Source of the DNA: Apium graveolens
Taxonomy: Eukaryota; Streptophyta; Magnoliopsida; Apiales; Apiaceae
NCBI RefSeq assembly: GCF_009905375.1
Contig: NC_133657.1
Location: 67,055,233 to 67,119,232 of the forward strand
Direction of reading: 5' to 3'
Length of the DNA stretch: 64,000 bases
Shown here: positions 10,653-22,893 of the stretch, in pieces
How positions within the stretch are numbered: the first letter of the stretch is position 1
How the letters are laid out: each line of letters opens with the position of its first letter
The notes under the pieces: model-generated
What the model was told of the DNA's origin: nothing
Databases searched by the model: none
The model's input: the letters and a program-made list of their open reading frames with translations, nothing else
Made by a program: the position numbers and the translations under genes

Positions 10653-12092
10653 CTTTCCTAACTGTTGTTGTGTGATGAAGAAATAAAGCAAGAGTGAGCC
10701 TTACAGCTCGCAAGATAATATATAGTGATAACAATAATATAAGTACCTAAATGGATACTTACTAGAATCTTTTATCGTGTGTAAGATAATTACTAGTATA
10801 TACTTACTAGTATATGAGCCTTCTCATAGTACTCATGAAAGTCTTGGTCAAAAGAAATGAACCAAGTTTGATATCTTAATGCGATGAAGTCGCAAAATAT
10901 TCAGTATATATACATATATACTTTTCAAAATATTGGAAGTCCTCTTCCATGCATAATATACACAAAATCCCAGTGTATAACTGTATAAAAATATCGTTGC
11001 AAGGTGATCTCATATATCTAACCTTGTCTCAACGTTTTTCTGAAAATCTTTGTCATTCATAAGACAATTATTAATTAGATATAAGTTTAAAAGATGAGGT
11101 TACCAAATACCCCAATATACTTATATCTTTCCCAATACTACTTGAACTACCACCATTCAAGTTATAATCAGTTTCAAAAGTTCATCCCACTGATGAGACC
11201 ACAAGATAAGACTTGAATAGATTCAATCTTTGAAATATTATTGAATGAAAAAGTTATGAGATACTTTATTTAGCCCCGATATATATATATATCCACATAT
11301 ATATATCCCTTTAAACATTTCCTGGAACCTCTGTTATGCAAAGTATGAACAGAGTTTGAAACATCCAATGAATTTTGGAAAGGAAAAGAATTTTGGCATA
11401 AACCCGATATCTCGCTGATCAGGCAAAGATACCAATAAGTAACCTTTTCTACTGTAGATGGATGAATTCCTCACCGGTCATCACCCTGGCCGCATTAGGA
11501 CCTCGCGCTAGACCGTACCCCGGCCCCTCACGCGTTGATGGACTGCCACCCAACCACTTACACAATAATAGACCGTACCCCGGCCTGTCGCTTATGCCGA
11601 CTCAATGAGATGGGCTTACTTCCCGAACGTTGGGCAAGTAATCAATTCATTTACCAAATCTGCAACCTCGTTGCGAATATTAAATACACCACAGAGCCGG
11701 ATTCCCCAGGTTTTGAGCGAGTATTTAAATCCCCTTTAAAAAGGAAGATCTTAAATATAAAAATGAGTTTTGGGATCCGCTCTGACTTTTAAAAATCATT
11801 TTGAAGACTCGAAAACACTTTAAAGAGTGTTTGGAGTAAGGCTGATTTAATGAAGTAAATCAGTCCCCAGAATATTAGAAAATATCTGAATATTATTAAT
11901 TAAATAATATTCCCATAAAGAATAGTCTTTATAAAAATAATTGAAGTAGAAGTATTAGAATTTATACTTGAAACGAGTTTTAATTAACCAAAGCTATACT
12001 TATATGAAAGTATTATCTTTATTTGAATAATCGAAAATAAGATTGATTATTGACATCTTATTCTTTAATAAAATAAAGAATATATTTCAGCA

Positions 12093-12370
12093 AATAATCG
12101 GAGTCATAGATCCTCAAATGAATATTCAAATAATATTCAATAAATAAAATAAGCTGAGTCATAATACCTCGAATGAATATTATAAATAATATTCATTAAA
12201 TAAAATAAAGGAGTCATACATCCTCAAATGAATATTCAAATAATATTCAATAAATAAAATAAAAGAGTCATAAGCCCTCGAATGAATATTCAAATAATAT
12301 TCAATAAATAATAAAAGGAGTCATACGCCTTCGAATAATATTCGAAATAATATTCAATAATAAATAAAGT
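12093..12370 (-). repeat. Tandem repeat, about 5 units, LTR S1
   Basis: Repeated GAGTCATA...CCTCGAATGAATATT units of 50-57 bp, the reverse complement of the two-unit array in the LTRs of C. The expansion from two to five units distinguishes the copies. Confidence 0.85.
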
Positions 12371-12420
12371 TTAAAGTTATCGAATAAACCTTATTCGATT
12401 AATAGTTTTGAAAACTATGA

Positions 12421-12422
<2 letters not shown>

Positions 12423-12455
<33 letters not shown>
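12423..12455. repeat. (TA)n microsatellite in S1
   Basis: Run of about 16 TA units adjoining the tandem array. Confidence 0.85.
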
Positions 12456-12456
<1 letters not shown>

Positions 12457-13331
12457 ATATCCATATATATACAAAATCTACTCGGGATCCTCGACTCCCG
12501 GTTTTAGAAAATATTTTCACCTTTTGGGTCCCTATACTAAGGGTATATGCAAGTTACCGCTATCCTCTAGCATAGGTATTATCAACTGAACCAACAGATA
12601 TATATTTCAAGAATATGAAACAGGCATGCATATATACCATATCACATGCTACAATATATCGCAAGAATTTGCTAAATAACCAACATGCATCTATCGCAAG
12701 ATAATGCATATACAAGTGTATTCATCACAACAACAGTATAACGGATAGAATACTTGCCTGAGCGACTGGGGGTTACGAATGGCTCGGGACGAGTCTGGTA
12801 ACCTATAAGCAACAAGTAAGTTGGAATTAAACCAAAGTCACTTGTCTAATTCTTATGGATTGATGATGTCATCTATTTTCTACTCCACTTGATTAATCTC
12901 CCTTGCTTCTCTTACAAGCTTGTTTCTTGACCGTTTATTTATTTTACGGTTCGCTTAACTTTTGTTCTCATTTATCGTTTGAGGGATCAAACCCGGGATC
13001 TTATTACTTGGGTTCCCTTAACCTTTCTCAATACATTATATTCCTTTTATGATCCTCTCTTATAATCCTTGAATTTAAATCCTTTTAATCATGTTACCTT
13101 ATACTCAATTCTTTCGGTATCTGGTGGATTTTCGGGAAAAATTAAAGTGTTCGGATTTGGATTCTGACAATCTTTACATACACTTATATACCACATAGAG
13201 TACTAATAATATCTCAGAAGATCAATAAAAGAACCCCTACATAGTGTGGTATGAAAAGTTTTCTCATTCAGCAAAAACACTATTCATAAGGGTTTCAAAA
13301 TTTTCCCAAAAATTGGGGTTATTACAATACT

Positions 13332-13800
13332 CCTATGAGGCAATTCATGGACCTGCCTAAACAAAACTTATACTTTTATTCCCAACCACCACCTTGAGGA
13401 AACATTGCGGTAGGAAATTCTTTCATGACCTTTAAGTCGCTAAGCTCTCAGAGTTCCAAGGAACAGGTTGACCCAGTCGAGGCAAGAGCCTGGCTAAAGG
13501 AAATATAGGAATCATTTGAGATTCTAAATGATTGACGAATCACAAAAGACTATTTTTGTCACTTACCCTCCTAAGAGAGATGTCACCCGTTGGTGAAAGG
13601 CCAAGAAAGGCACGAAGCCGGAGGTTATAATAAATTGATTAAAGTTCAGAAAATTGTTTTCGGGAAAGTACTTCCCAAGGTTATGGAGGTAGTGTAAAAG
13701 CTTTAGAGCTAGAACAAAAGCGGACGAGTATGATGAATTATGAATTTAAGTTGTAAAAGTTGTCAAGATTCGTTCTGAGGACACGAATCCAGAATGATGG
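13332..13800 (+). pseudogene. Gag (retrotransposon capsid) remnant of element C
   Basis: Reads the gypsy Gag capsid start: a peptide with VDPVEARAWLKEI, then a stop, then SFEILND (13465-13530). Further on come decayed equivalents of the W-W-E-...-F-...-L-F-L-E-K-Y-F-P core (about 13590-13690). The match to Gag of element E (VTAGAWLKEMEKSFNLV) shows the common family. It is interrupted by many stops, and no zinc knuckle is recognisable downstream. Confidence 0.65.
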
Positions 13801-14199
13801 GATGTTTGAAATCAATGCTTATGTTGTGTTGGTTCATGTAATGGTTGTAATAGAAATGAAAATAAAAGACTAAAAAGGGAAGGAGTATAAAGGGATATAA
13901 AGGAAATAGAGTTGAGAAGTGATAAGGGAGTTGGGTATGGGAAACCCTAAGAAACCCTTGCAATAAATATAGAGAAGTGTGTCATCATCAGCGCGATGGT
14001 GACTGATCATGAGATAAATTCAAGGTTTGAAGGCGTAAGCGATACGTATAATTAATCCCCTTTAAGTTGAGAGTATTCGATGATACTTTGAGATAGATCG
14101 ATGGATTAATAAGGAAACACGGATGGACTGAGGAGACATGAAAGCAAGAAATTAGGAAATGGGATGAAGGAAGTGACCTTCAAGAATGTGAAGTGTATG

Positions 14200-17035
14200 T
14201 AACAACTGTGACTTGATACCCAAAAGGGAGACACCAAGTATAGAAGATATCCCAATATTGAGATGACTGTTGAGATAAACGACAAAGATAAATGAGGATT
14301 TAGTAAGAAGAAGTTCACGTTGAACACGACCAATATCTTGCAGAACATCCCTGTTATCATTACCAAAGAAGGAAAGAAAAGCGGATAACCGTTGTTATCT
14401 TTTGGAGGCCATATGGATTGACCTCAACTTGAATAAGGATGCTATTGTGAAATTTGGTATAGACTATCGAGGTGGAAATGATTGAATAAGATACCCCTAT
14501 CAGGGATATATGACTTGATGTATCCATGGAAGGATGCAAGTACCTTTTTTGGGTAGAATTAAGGATAAAACCTCGATAACTTGAGATGAACCATGGGGGA
14601 ATGCATAAAGGTTGATATTTTACCCTTAATAGGGACATTATGAGTTTGGGTAATACGGAATGAAGGATTAAGGTAACAACAACCTTTAAGAATCAGTGGA
14701 GAAATTTTTCAGAAGTATATAGACAATGGTTCTAGTATTAGCAAATGGTATTTTGATATGCCCTGTTTCTAGGGAATACAGGAGGAACGATTCAAGGATA
14801 ACCTTAGAGGTTTTACAAGAAGAAAGGTAATATTCAAAGTTCTGAAGAATAGAAATTTTGATAAAGGAAATATGACGTAATTATAATAATGCCAGGTGGG
14901 GCACGTGTTGAACCATAAGAAAGTATAGATCGACCCAATGAGGGTCGAGATTGGTGAAAACAAGAAGGACCCTAGATAAGAAACGTCTTATGTATGATCG
15001 AGAGTCAGTCGTGACAATGTTCACATCTAACGACTAAGGTAATGACTTATGGAAAAAATGTTGATTTTTTTTCTCAACCAGGACTTAAGAAAAGCATTTT
15101 CACATAAGCAGTGATTGAAATGAGGTAGAAAATTTAGTTGGAGGTGGTTAAAATGACATTTATTATAAGGAAATTTTACTATCAGGAAAGGCCAAAGAGG
15201 TGGCCGACACTTTAAGTGTAAGAGAACAATTATAGGCGCTCGTGCCAGAGGAATACAGTGATGATGGTTAAAGCTGTGAAGGTTGTATTATGGTGTGAAA
15301 GATTGACATTCCTTCTGATGATTGTACGATACTCAACCGTAATAGTAGATTAGTAAAAACTTAATTCATGTTAATCGCCGTGAGCGGGCTACATATCTTA
15401 GAAGGTCCTATCATGAGATAAACCATGACCATGTTATGAAAGGACTAAATGAACCTTTGAGCTTCATATCTCCTAATAAAGAAATATGGTTAATAATGGT
15501 ATTAGCCTGCTATCGTTGCTTTCATTAAAACTCTTCTGCAATTTTATCTGCTTCATGTCATGTATGTACGTCAGGATCAAGAGTGTTCTTCATGAATCGT
15601 GAATGGTGATTATGTTACCTTCTTCGAAGAAATTGATATGACAGATATGGACCCCGTATGGTTAGCTATTAAGATTCCAAGGAAAACGAACGACTGCCGT
15701 AGGTCCAAGGTGGACTATAGTAATGCAGCAATGATTCTGCGAATAATGAGATGATAACAACCGGGAGAGTTGTATTGTAATGAATGTTGAGATTGAGTAC
15801 CACTAATCGGGTCGTGGTGATGTATAAGTTATTATTGATAGGCTATTTAAGTCGATTATCTACCTATTGAATATTTATTCCTTCTTATCAATAGAGGGTC
15901 ATATTACTATACGAGGAAGGTTGCGATGCAAGCATAGAATTCTAATAATGATGATGTCTAGAATGAAATCCCAGATTCGATTTTCGATGTCGAGGGAGTT
16001 TCAAAGGTGATTGTTTATAAGCTCGAGCAAGAGCATGGGTCCATAGAACGATGGACGGAATAGTAAATATTCAGACAAGTGAAATACGATGCGATAATAC
16101 TTGATGTTGAGATATATACATATATATGTTTTATTCTCCTGTGATAAACCTCTATAGTTCAGGGGTAGACTCCAAGCCAGATGTTTTGTGGCAGTATTTT
16201 TTTATATACAATTCTCTTGAATTCGCTCTTTTTCTCCTTTTCATTTTGTATAAGCTGAGAAGAACAACTCTTCCAGAAGGGGAGGTATTGCTAAATGACT
16301 ATCTATCTGTGTGATAGAAGCCTAGTAGGATACCACATGTTGTTTAATTGCTTGTCAAGTACTAAAGGCTGGCCACCTTCTGTACTAACTATGCAATAGA
16401 ACAAGTGTTCATGATCATAGTGATCTCTCAATAAATTCTTTTACTTCTATATGAAGGACCAAGCTTTTGAAGATAGATCAGCTAGAAAGGAGTAGTACCA
16501 GTGCGGTGGTATTCCGAATCTAACGCGTTCGTGATACTAAGGTTGACGTGGTTATTAAAAGGTTATAAAACTCTAGCGAGTAAAGGTATATCTAGAATAG
16601 TATTCTGTACGGAAGATAGTAACACTTACGAACAAGAAAAGAAGGAGTATTGAGAAGCAAAAGCTATAATACTAGAAGCTATGATGAGAGTCTGTGCAAT
16701 AAGACTTGAAAGAATTTGGAATGATCACTTAACGCGGATTGAGTTTTCTTACGACAATAGATCGTATGTCAGGTATCGAGATGTCGCCTTATGAGATCCT
16801 TGAGGGAAGACAATGTCGATCTCCCTTATGTTAGGATGAAGTTATAGAGCGCAAGATGCTCGTACCAGCAGCGGTCCAAAGAACCAAGGATATAATAGAT
16901 CTAATCAGAGGACGGCTGGTAGTAGCCCAAGATGGACATAAGAAGTATGTTATTTTGACACGAAAGGACAAGGAATAGGAAGTAGGGGACCTAGTGATGT
17001 TATAGGTATTCTCTTGGAAAAGATGGATGTGGTTC
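14200..17035 (+). pseudogene. Heavily decayed gypsy pol (RT, RNase H, integrase end), element C
   Basis: Only islands are readable. An RT thumb-like segment lies at about 14750-14950. A degenerate RNase H end with G-K-A-K-E-V-A-D-T-L-S is at 15185-15225. An integrase C-terminal part with W-N-D-H-L-T-R-I-E-F-S-Y-D-N is at 16718-16765. The final V-G-D-L-V-M-L...W-K-R pattern ends at 17030. The chain then passes without the usual pol end and purine tract directly into LTR sequence, so a deletion removed the pol end and the first part of the 3' LTR. Confidence 0.65.
15250..16640 (+). other. Unassigned interior of element C
   Basis: By position this should be the integrase core, but I could not recognise the zinc-binding region or the D,D,E residues. 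It contains a 62-codon ORF at 16126-16314 with a hydrophobic stretch, which matches nothing I know. It may be decayed pol or a small unrelated insertion. Confidence 0.4.
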
Positions 17036-17039
17036 GGAC

Positions 17040-20000
17040 ACTTTGATTTTTTCCCGAAAATCCACCAGATACCGAAAGAATTGAGTATAAGGTAACATGA
17101 TTAAAATGATTTTAATTCAAGGATCATAAGAGAGGATCATAAACGGAATATAAAATATTGAGAAAGGTTTAGGGGAGCCCTAGTAATAAGATCCCGGGTA
17201 TGATCCCTCAAACAATAAACGAGAACGAAAGTTAAGCGAATCGTATAACAGATCAGCGATCATTAGCCAAGTAATTAGGAGTTGATCAAAGGGGTTAGTG
17301 GATGATGATGTCATCACACCAACAAGAGAAAGACAAGTGTAACAAGATGACATAAGTAGGTGACATAAGCATGACCAAATGGGAAGGGTTGGTTGGTTGA
17401 TTGTGAGCCACACAATTTTTACCATGGTAAAAGGTTAATTAACAAACAAAAAGAAAGCAACCAAGCAAACACATTCATTTCTCCCCCCCCATCTCCTTGC
17501 TCACGGTTTTTTGAAGAAAAACTTCCAAACCCAAGCTCCACTCAATCATAATTCAAGAGGTTTGTTTCCTTGGATTCTATATTTCATAACTAAGAAGAGC
17601 AAGTAGTTTGAGTGCTTGAATCCAAGGTTTGCTAGCTCAAATAAATCATTTTAGTTTAGGGTGAATAGTAACTTTCAAGAACAAATTTTTGATTCTTGAT
17701 TTTATTTGTAAGGTCAAGGTAGCTTAAGCATAGATTGAGGCTTCCATGGGCATTTCGAGGATCTTTCATTGATTAAAAGCTTCAAGGAAGGTATAAAACT
17801 TCAAACCCTAGTTTTACTTTGAATATTTAGGAGTGGTTTTAATTAATATAGTTCATGAGAAGCATGATGCTTGTGTGTTTAAAGTTTGGTTGGGTTTGTA
17901 GTGATTGGATTTTAATTGAGGTGTTGCTGATTGTTAATGGATGAGTAGTAGTTTAAATGTTTAAGCATGAATTGAACCTTGTTTGATTTAGTAGTTTGGT
18001 TGAATTTGAAGATAGTATGACATTGGATTAAATTGAGATTCTTGGGCTTATTATGACTGAAATCAGTAGCATTGATGTGTATCTTGAGTTATTGTTGATT
18101 GGTAGTTGGATTGATATGATTTGGAATGGTAAAATTTGGGAAATCGCATAAACATAGCCGTCGTAATGCCCGATTTACCTTAGACTGCTTTTGTTCTTAA
18201 CTTCAGGACCCGTGAACTCACTCTTTGGTTTTGACCATTTCTATGATTAGATAGTTCATGTTACGAGCTTCGTTTTGGTATGTGGTTCGCTTGAATCCGA
18301 TGTACGGTTTAGGAGAAACGACCGTTTTAAGTAATGGCGTTTCGCGAACGAACCATTACCCCTCGCCTTACCTTGAAACCTTGGTTAAGGCCCTTAAATG
18401 ACTAATTGTAGTATGAAACAATTATGTAAAGTGGATTAGGCAGTTGGTAGAGTACTCACGAAAGAATCGCCTTAAAATTCTTAATGGTTAATTTATTAAA
18501 AATGGTGGAGCCGAGGGTACTCGAACGACTTATGTGATTCGTTAAGCGTAGAAGTGACCATAAGCGAATATTAAGGTTCAATTGGTTAAAGTCTAGTTTC
18601 TTAAGCGACCAGGGTCTAATTCCGACTTATGTTGTTGTTCATAGGTTATCGGACCCACTCTAAGCTTAAGTCTATCCGGGAGCACTCAGGCAAGTTTTCT
18701 ACCTGTTATACTGTTGTTGTGATGTATATATGTATATGCATTATCTTGTGATAAGTGCATGATTGTTATTAGAAAATCTTGCGATATATTGGAGCATGTG
18801 ATATGGTATATATGCATGTCTGTTTCGTAATCTTGATATCTAATTGTTGATTCAATTGCTTATAATTGCATAATACCTATGCTAGAGATAAGCAGTAGTT
18901 GCGTATACCCTTAGTATAGGGGACCTAGAGGTAAACATTTTCTAAACCGGGAGTCGATGTTCCCGAGTATAATATATATATTTATATATATATATATAGA
19001 TATAGTTTTCAAAACTATTAATCGAATATGGTTTATTCGATAACTTTATTTTATTTAATGAATATTATTTTGAATATTCATTCGAGGACTTATGACTCCG
19101 CTTATTTTATTTAATGAATATTATTTTTGAATATTCATTCGAGGACTTATGACTCCGCTTATTTTATTAAATAATATTCTTTATTTTATTAAAGAATAAT
19201 GTTTCGATAATCAAACTTATTTTTGATTATTCAAATAAAGATCGTACTTTCGTATAAATATATCTTTGGTCATTTATTATTAATTTCAAGTATAAGTTTT
19301 TAAAACTTCTACTTCAAGTATTTTTATAAAGATTATCCTTTATGGGAATATTATTTAAATAATAATATTCAGATATTTTCTAATATATCGGGACTGATTT
19401 ATTTCATTAAATCAACATTACTCCAAACATTCTTAAAAATATTTTCGAGTCTTCAAAATGATTTTTTAAAAGTTATAACGGATCCCAAAACTCATTTTTA
19501 TATTTAAGATCTTCCTTTCGAAGGGGATTTAAATACTCGCTCGAAACCTGAAGGATCCGGCTCAGTGGTGTATTTTACATTCGCAACGAGGTTATTGTTT
19601 TGAGAAAGCTTCTTGATTACTTGCCCATCGTTCGGGAAGTAAGTTCATCTATTTGAGTCAGCATAAGCAACATGGGCTCAGTGGGCGTCCATGAAAGTGT
19701 AAGTGGCTTAGTGGTAGTCCATCAATGCGTAAGTGGCTGAGTGGCAGTCCAGCATAGGTCCTAATGTGGCCAGGGTGATGACCAGTGGGGAATTCGTCCA
19801 TCTACTAGTAGAAAAGGTTACCTATTGGTATCTTTGCCTGATCAGCAAGATATCAGGTTTATGCCAATGTTTTCTCCTTTCCAAATTCATTGGATATTAC
19901 AACTCTGTTTATAATTTTCATAACAGAGGTTTTCAAGGAGTGTATGAAATGTATATATATAGGTGTATATATATATATCGGGACTTAATGAAGTATCTCG

Positions 20001-20932
20001 TAACTTCATTATTTATAATGATATTTCAAAGATTGAATCTATCCAAGTCTTTTCTTGTAGTCTCATCTATGTGATGAACTTTTGAAACTGATTATACCTT
20101 GAACGGTGGTAGTTCAAGTAGTATTCGGAAAAGATATAAGTATATTGGAGTATCTTGTAACTTCATCTTTTCAACATTATATCTGGTTAATGATTATCTT
20201 ATGCATGACAAAGATTTTTACAAAAACGTTGAGACAAGGTTAGATATATGAGATCGCCTTGCAACAATATTTTTATACAGTTATAAACTGGAACTCTGTG
20301 TATATTATGCATGGAAGAGGACTTCCAAAATTTTGAAAAGTATATATACATATATACTGAATATTTTGCGACTTGGTCGCGATAAGATATCAAACTTGGT
20401 TCATTTTTACTTGACCAAAACTTTCATGAGTACTATGAGGATGGTCACATATTGTAAATCATTATACATATGATTTTGGTGGGATTGTTGCTCACCCTTG
20501 CTTTCTTCTTTCATCACACAACAACAGATAGACAAGATGAACAAGACCAAGCTCCCAATTCGTGAGCGGATAGGAAACGTTCTGCAGTTTCCTGTAGGCA
20601 TTGATGCCGTTGTAGCTGAGGTAGGAACTACCAATAGGCTAGGATTTCAACTTTTGATGTACCAGACTTATGTATATTTATGAATTGTAATAATGGCAAG
20701 GAATATGTAAATTTATTCAGAAACCCTTTTAAGGTGTAATGGTTTATAATTGTGGAATAAAATGACTTGTGTTATTTTTGGTATTCATATCTGAGACTAT
20801 AACTTGTGGAGTGTGTGTATATTGTGGGGTCACAGTGCGCAATAATTGGTTGTTTATTAAGATTAAGTGTTATTAAGGAAAATGGAACTCGTGACAACCC
20901 GGATCCCCGACCCCGGATTTGGGGGTGTTACA
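17040..20932 (+). repeat. 3' LTR of element C, 5' truncated (about 3.9 kb)
   Basis: Begins inside the LTR at the segment CTTTGATTTTTTCCCG (5' LTR equivalent about 5400) and runs to GGTGTTACA at 20932, followed by TGTTC. It carries about 330 bp (18015-18345) and about 220 bp (19258-19480) that the 5' LTR lacks. S1 has an equivalent of the second segment, so that one was probably lost from the 5' LTR. It retains the two-unit tandem repeat and the small ORF. Confidence 0.88.
20537..20683 (+). CDS. Small ORF of LTR C, 3' LTR copy (48 aa)
   Basis: The same 48-residue product as the 5' LTR copy at 8395-8541, to my reading, although the surrounding LTRs differ by large indels and substitutions. In this copy the frame is also open further upstream to 20498, whereas the 5' copy has stops there. 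That supports the ATG at 20537 as the shared start. Confidence 0.4.
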   Translation: MNKTKLPIRERIGNVLQFPVGIDAVVAEVGTTNRLGFQLLMYQTYVYL

Positions 20933-20937
20933 TGTTC
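20933..20937. repeat. Right target site duplication of element C (TGTTC)
   Basis: Matches 5204-5208. Gag of element B resumes after it. Confidence 0.92.
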
Positions 20938-22312
20938 TATCCCTATAACTAACTTGTAGAGGTTTAAGAAACACTCTTAACTCACAGATATTATCAGTAT
21001 TAAAAGCAAGTATGGTTTGAGGTACCTTTCATTCAGCAGTGTCATCCTCAGTTTCAGCATTTGCCATTATAGCATAGTTGATTTCATCATCTGATTATGA
21101 TGTATCATCCCTGTTCTTTTTCTTGGTGATCTAGGCTTGCTTCCTCTCAGCCCTAGGCTTTTGGTAGTCAGCTGTAAAATATCCTACTCCATCACAGTTA
21201 TAGCATATTTTCATTGACTTGTCAAACTTTCCAGATCTAGAATCCTTCACATCAGAGTTTTTTCTGTAATTCCTCTTGACAGATTTTGAGGAACTAGAGC
21301 CCTTCCTAGAAAATCTCTTATTGTTGTTCTTGAAGTTCTTGTAGACCATATGCTTGAAGCTTTTAACCAAAAAAGCTCCAATTTGCTTAATATCTCCATT
21401 GTTATTATGATCACTTTTAGTATCTGATTCACTATCAGGGTTTAAGTCATCATCAGAGTTTGATGACTCAGTATCAGACTTTGCAATCATAGCCTTTCCT
21501 TTGGAGTGCATTTTTCTCTTTACTTTCACCTTTGGCTTCTATTCAACTTTAAGAGGAACTTGTCTTGCTTTTGGTCCTTTCCTCTTGTTTCTTTACTCCA
21601 TCTCCAGTTCGCGAGTCTTCAACATGTCATAGATCTCATCTAGAGATATTTCATCCAATTCATAGTTATCCCTGATTGATGTGACTTTTAAGTCCCACTT
21701 TTATGGGAGTGCAAGAAGAAACTTCAAGTTAGAGTCTTCAAGATCATATTCTTTGTCAACCAGAGACAAGTCATTGATCAGCTTTTGAAATATGTCACAG
21801 ATTTCAGTCAAGGACTCATCATATTTTGAGCCAAAGTGCTCATACTCCTGAGTCAGTATAGTCCTCCTGTTCTTCTTAATAACAGTGGTTCCTTGACATT
21901 TGACTTTCAAAGTGTCCCAATTTTGTTGGCAGTTCTACATCCAATAACTCTATTAGACATAACACTGTGAAGACTACTGTGAAGAATATGTCTCATTTTT
22001 GCATCTTTCATAATGGATGAAAGATCTTTAGGGGACTAGTCCTTCTTTTCCTTATCAACCATATTTTCTTCTTGGCCAGCAATAACAACAGCTAGCTTCA
22101 TTGGCTTGTGAGGACCATCATAAATTCTGCTCAGATATTCAGGATCTGTTGCTTCCAGAAAAATGACCATATTTTCCTACCATATTGGATATTCATGAAT
22201 CGTTAGTATTGGAACCTTGATAGCCTCAAAGCTGCTTATATTATGGTTGATAGGTTGATTGGCTGGTGGAGGAGGTGGGGGATTCTATTGAGGTTCTTTA
22301 TATATATGCCAT
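20938..22312 (-). pseudogene. N-terminal and middle gag of element B
   Basis: ATG at 22312, where J has an intact homologous start (MADKEPQQ). An insertion of TATA-like bases just after the ATG shifts the frame. Downstream it has the copia gag region K-C-Q-G-T-T-V-I-K-K...ILTQEYEHF (21830-21910), the SNLKFLLALP helix (21705-21735), an acidic Ser/Asp-rich linker (21410-21480) and a zinc knuckle. The knuckle reads C-Y-N-C-D-G-V-G-Y-F-T-A-D-Y (about 21165-21210), where the third ligand His and the last Cys are both Tyr, so zinc binding is lost. The linker codes from repeated ATCAGAGTTT motifs that also occur in the LTR. Confidence 0.82.
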
Positions 22313-22358
22313 TATAAAATTGATTTTAGATCTGAAACTATTTGTATATCAACAACAA

Positions 22359-22370
22359 GCTCTGATACCA
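22359..22370 (-). other. Primer binding site of element B
   Basis: On the minus strand TGGTATCAGAGC, three bases after the LTR end, complementary to tRNA-Met. Confidence 0.9.
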
Positions 22371-22583
22371 ATTGTTAGGTCCTTAATACAACTGTAGATG
22401 GGGGTGAATACAGTTTATGCAGACAAATCGAAATAATTACTCAACAGGATAAACAATTTTGTATTGATTAATAAAAACTGATTATAAATAATCTCTCAAA
22501 GGATGAACAGATATCCTTGAGAGCTTCTAGGTTACACAAAAGATATATCAATACGCGACACTTAAAGTGTTAACCTAATATGT

Positions 22584-22594
22584 GCTTATATACT
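22584..22594 (-). promoter_or_regulatory. TATA box of LTR B
   Basis: AGTATATAAGC on the minus strand, about 215 bp from the LTR 3' end (240 bp in LTR A). Confidence 0.6.
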
Positions 22595-22754
22595 GCACAA
22601 CTACACAATCAAATAAGGAATCCTATTCTATTAAAATAAGGAATCATAAAACATATACTTATTTTGATTGCTACTAGAAGTAAAGTCCTTCACGGACTTG
22701 TATTCCACAAATCATTTCCTTCTTCAATATCTCCTCATCTTTAGCTGTAGTGAC

Positions 22755-22880
22755 TAAATACTGATGTCATTTACTGATCAACAAATGTTGATGATATATA
22801 TTGATGACGTCACCTTCTACTAAACTCTAATATCAAATGCTGATAATAAACTCTAATAGTTTATAAGCTGATATCATCAA
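22755..22880 (-). repeat. Cluster of AAACTCTGATA-like motifs in LTR B
   Basis: Near-copies AAACTCTAATA at about 22813 and 22847, ATGCTGATAA at about 22833 and AAGCTGATATC at about 22866, lying upstream of the TATA box in LTR sense. The fuller form ATCAGAGTTT recurs in the coding part of B at about 4290, 4321, 21251 and 21451. Confidence 0.5.
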
Positions 22881-22893
22881 TTTCTTCTAATAA

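Larger units (their letters stand above)
10260..13326 (-). mobile_element. Solo LTR S1 of a Tekay-like gypsy element (3067 bp)
   Basis: Flanked by ATACT at 10255-10259 and 13327-13331. Both ends match element C LTRs in reverse orientation (starts TGTAACACCCCC on the plus strand, ends GGGGTTATTACA). There is no internal domain, primer site or purine tract, so it is a solo LTR left by LTR-LTR recombination. It is diverged from the LTRs of C. It carries about five tandem units, a TA repeat and a small ORF on its sense strand. Confidence 0.9.
5209..20932 (+). mobile_element. Element C: Ty3/gypsy (Tekay/Del-like) retrotransposon
   Basis: A 15.7-kb insertion in element B, bounded by TGTTC duplications. 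It has a 3.58-kb 5' LTR, a tRNA-Met primer site, a scrambled and heavily decayed gag-pol interior, and a 3' LTR lacking its first roughly 190 bp. Solo LTR S1 is inserted inside it. Very long LTRs, the TGTAATAACCCC...GGTGTTACA ends and the gag/pol peptides are typical of the Tekay/Del chromovirus group. Assignment to that clade is from memory of these traits, not from a search. Confidence 0.88.
2894..22893 (-). mobile_element. Element B: SIRE-type copia retrotransposon, interrupted by C
   Basis: Reads right to left: 5' LTR (22893-22373), primer site, gag, protease, integrase. It is cut at 2894 by element A and split between 5208 and 20938 by gypsy element C, whose target duplication TGTTC restores continuity of the B gag region. 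RT, RNase H and the 3' LTR, if still present, lie left of the window. All coding parts carry stops and frameshifts. Short fragment J (47310-48001) is another member of the same family. Confidence 0.85.
22373..22893 (-). repeat. 5' LTR of element B (about 521 bp)
   Basis: The 3' end (CCTAACA on the minus strand) is fixed by the primer site. The 5' end is placed at 22893, where the minus strand reads TATTAGAAGAAATTGATGATATC, resembling the TGTTAGATATATTTGATAATG start of LTR A with TG changed to TA. Length and TATA position fit LTR A. The outer boundary is less certain than the inner one. Confidence 0.7.

Noticed and set aside
16126..16314. 62-codon ORF with a hydrophobic stretch in element C
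   Set aside because: Single, short, in decayed sequence, with no homologue recognised. It is noted within the unassigned region and not called as a gene.
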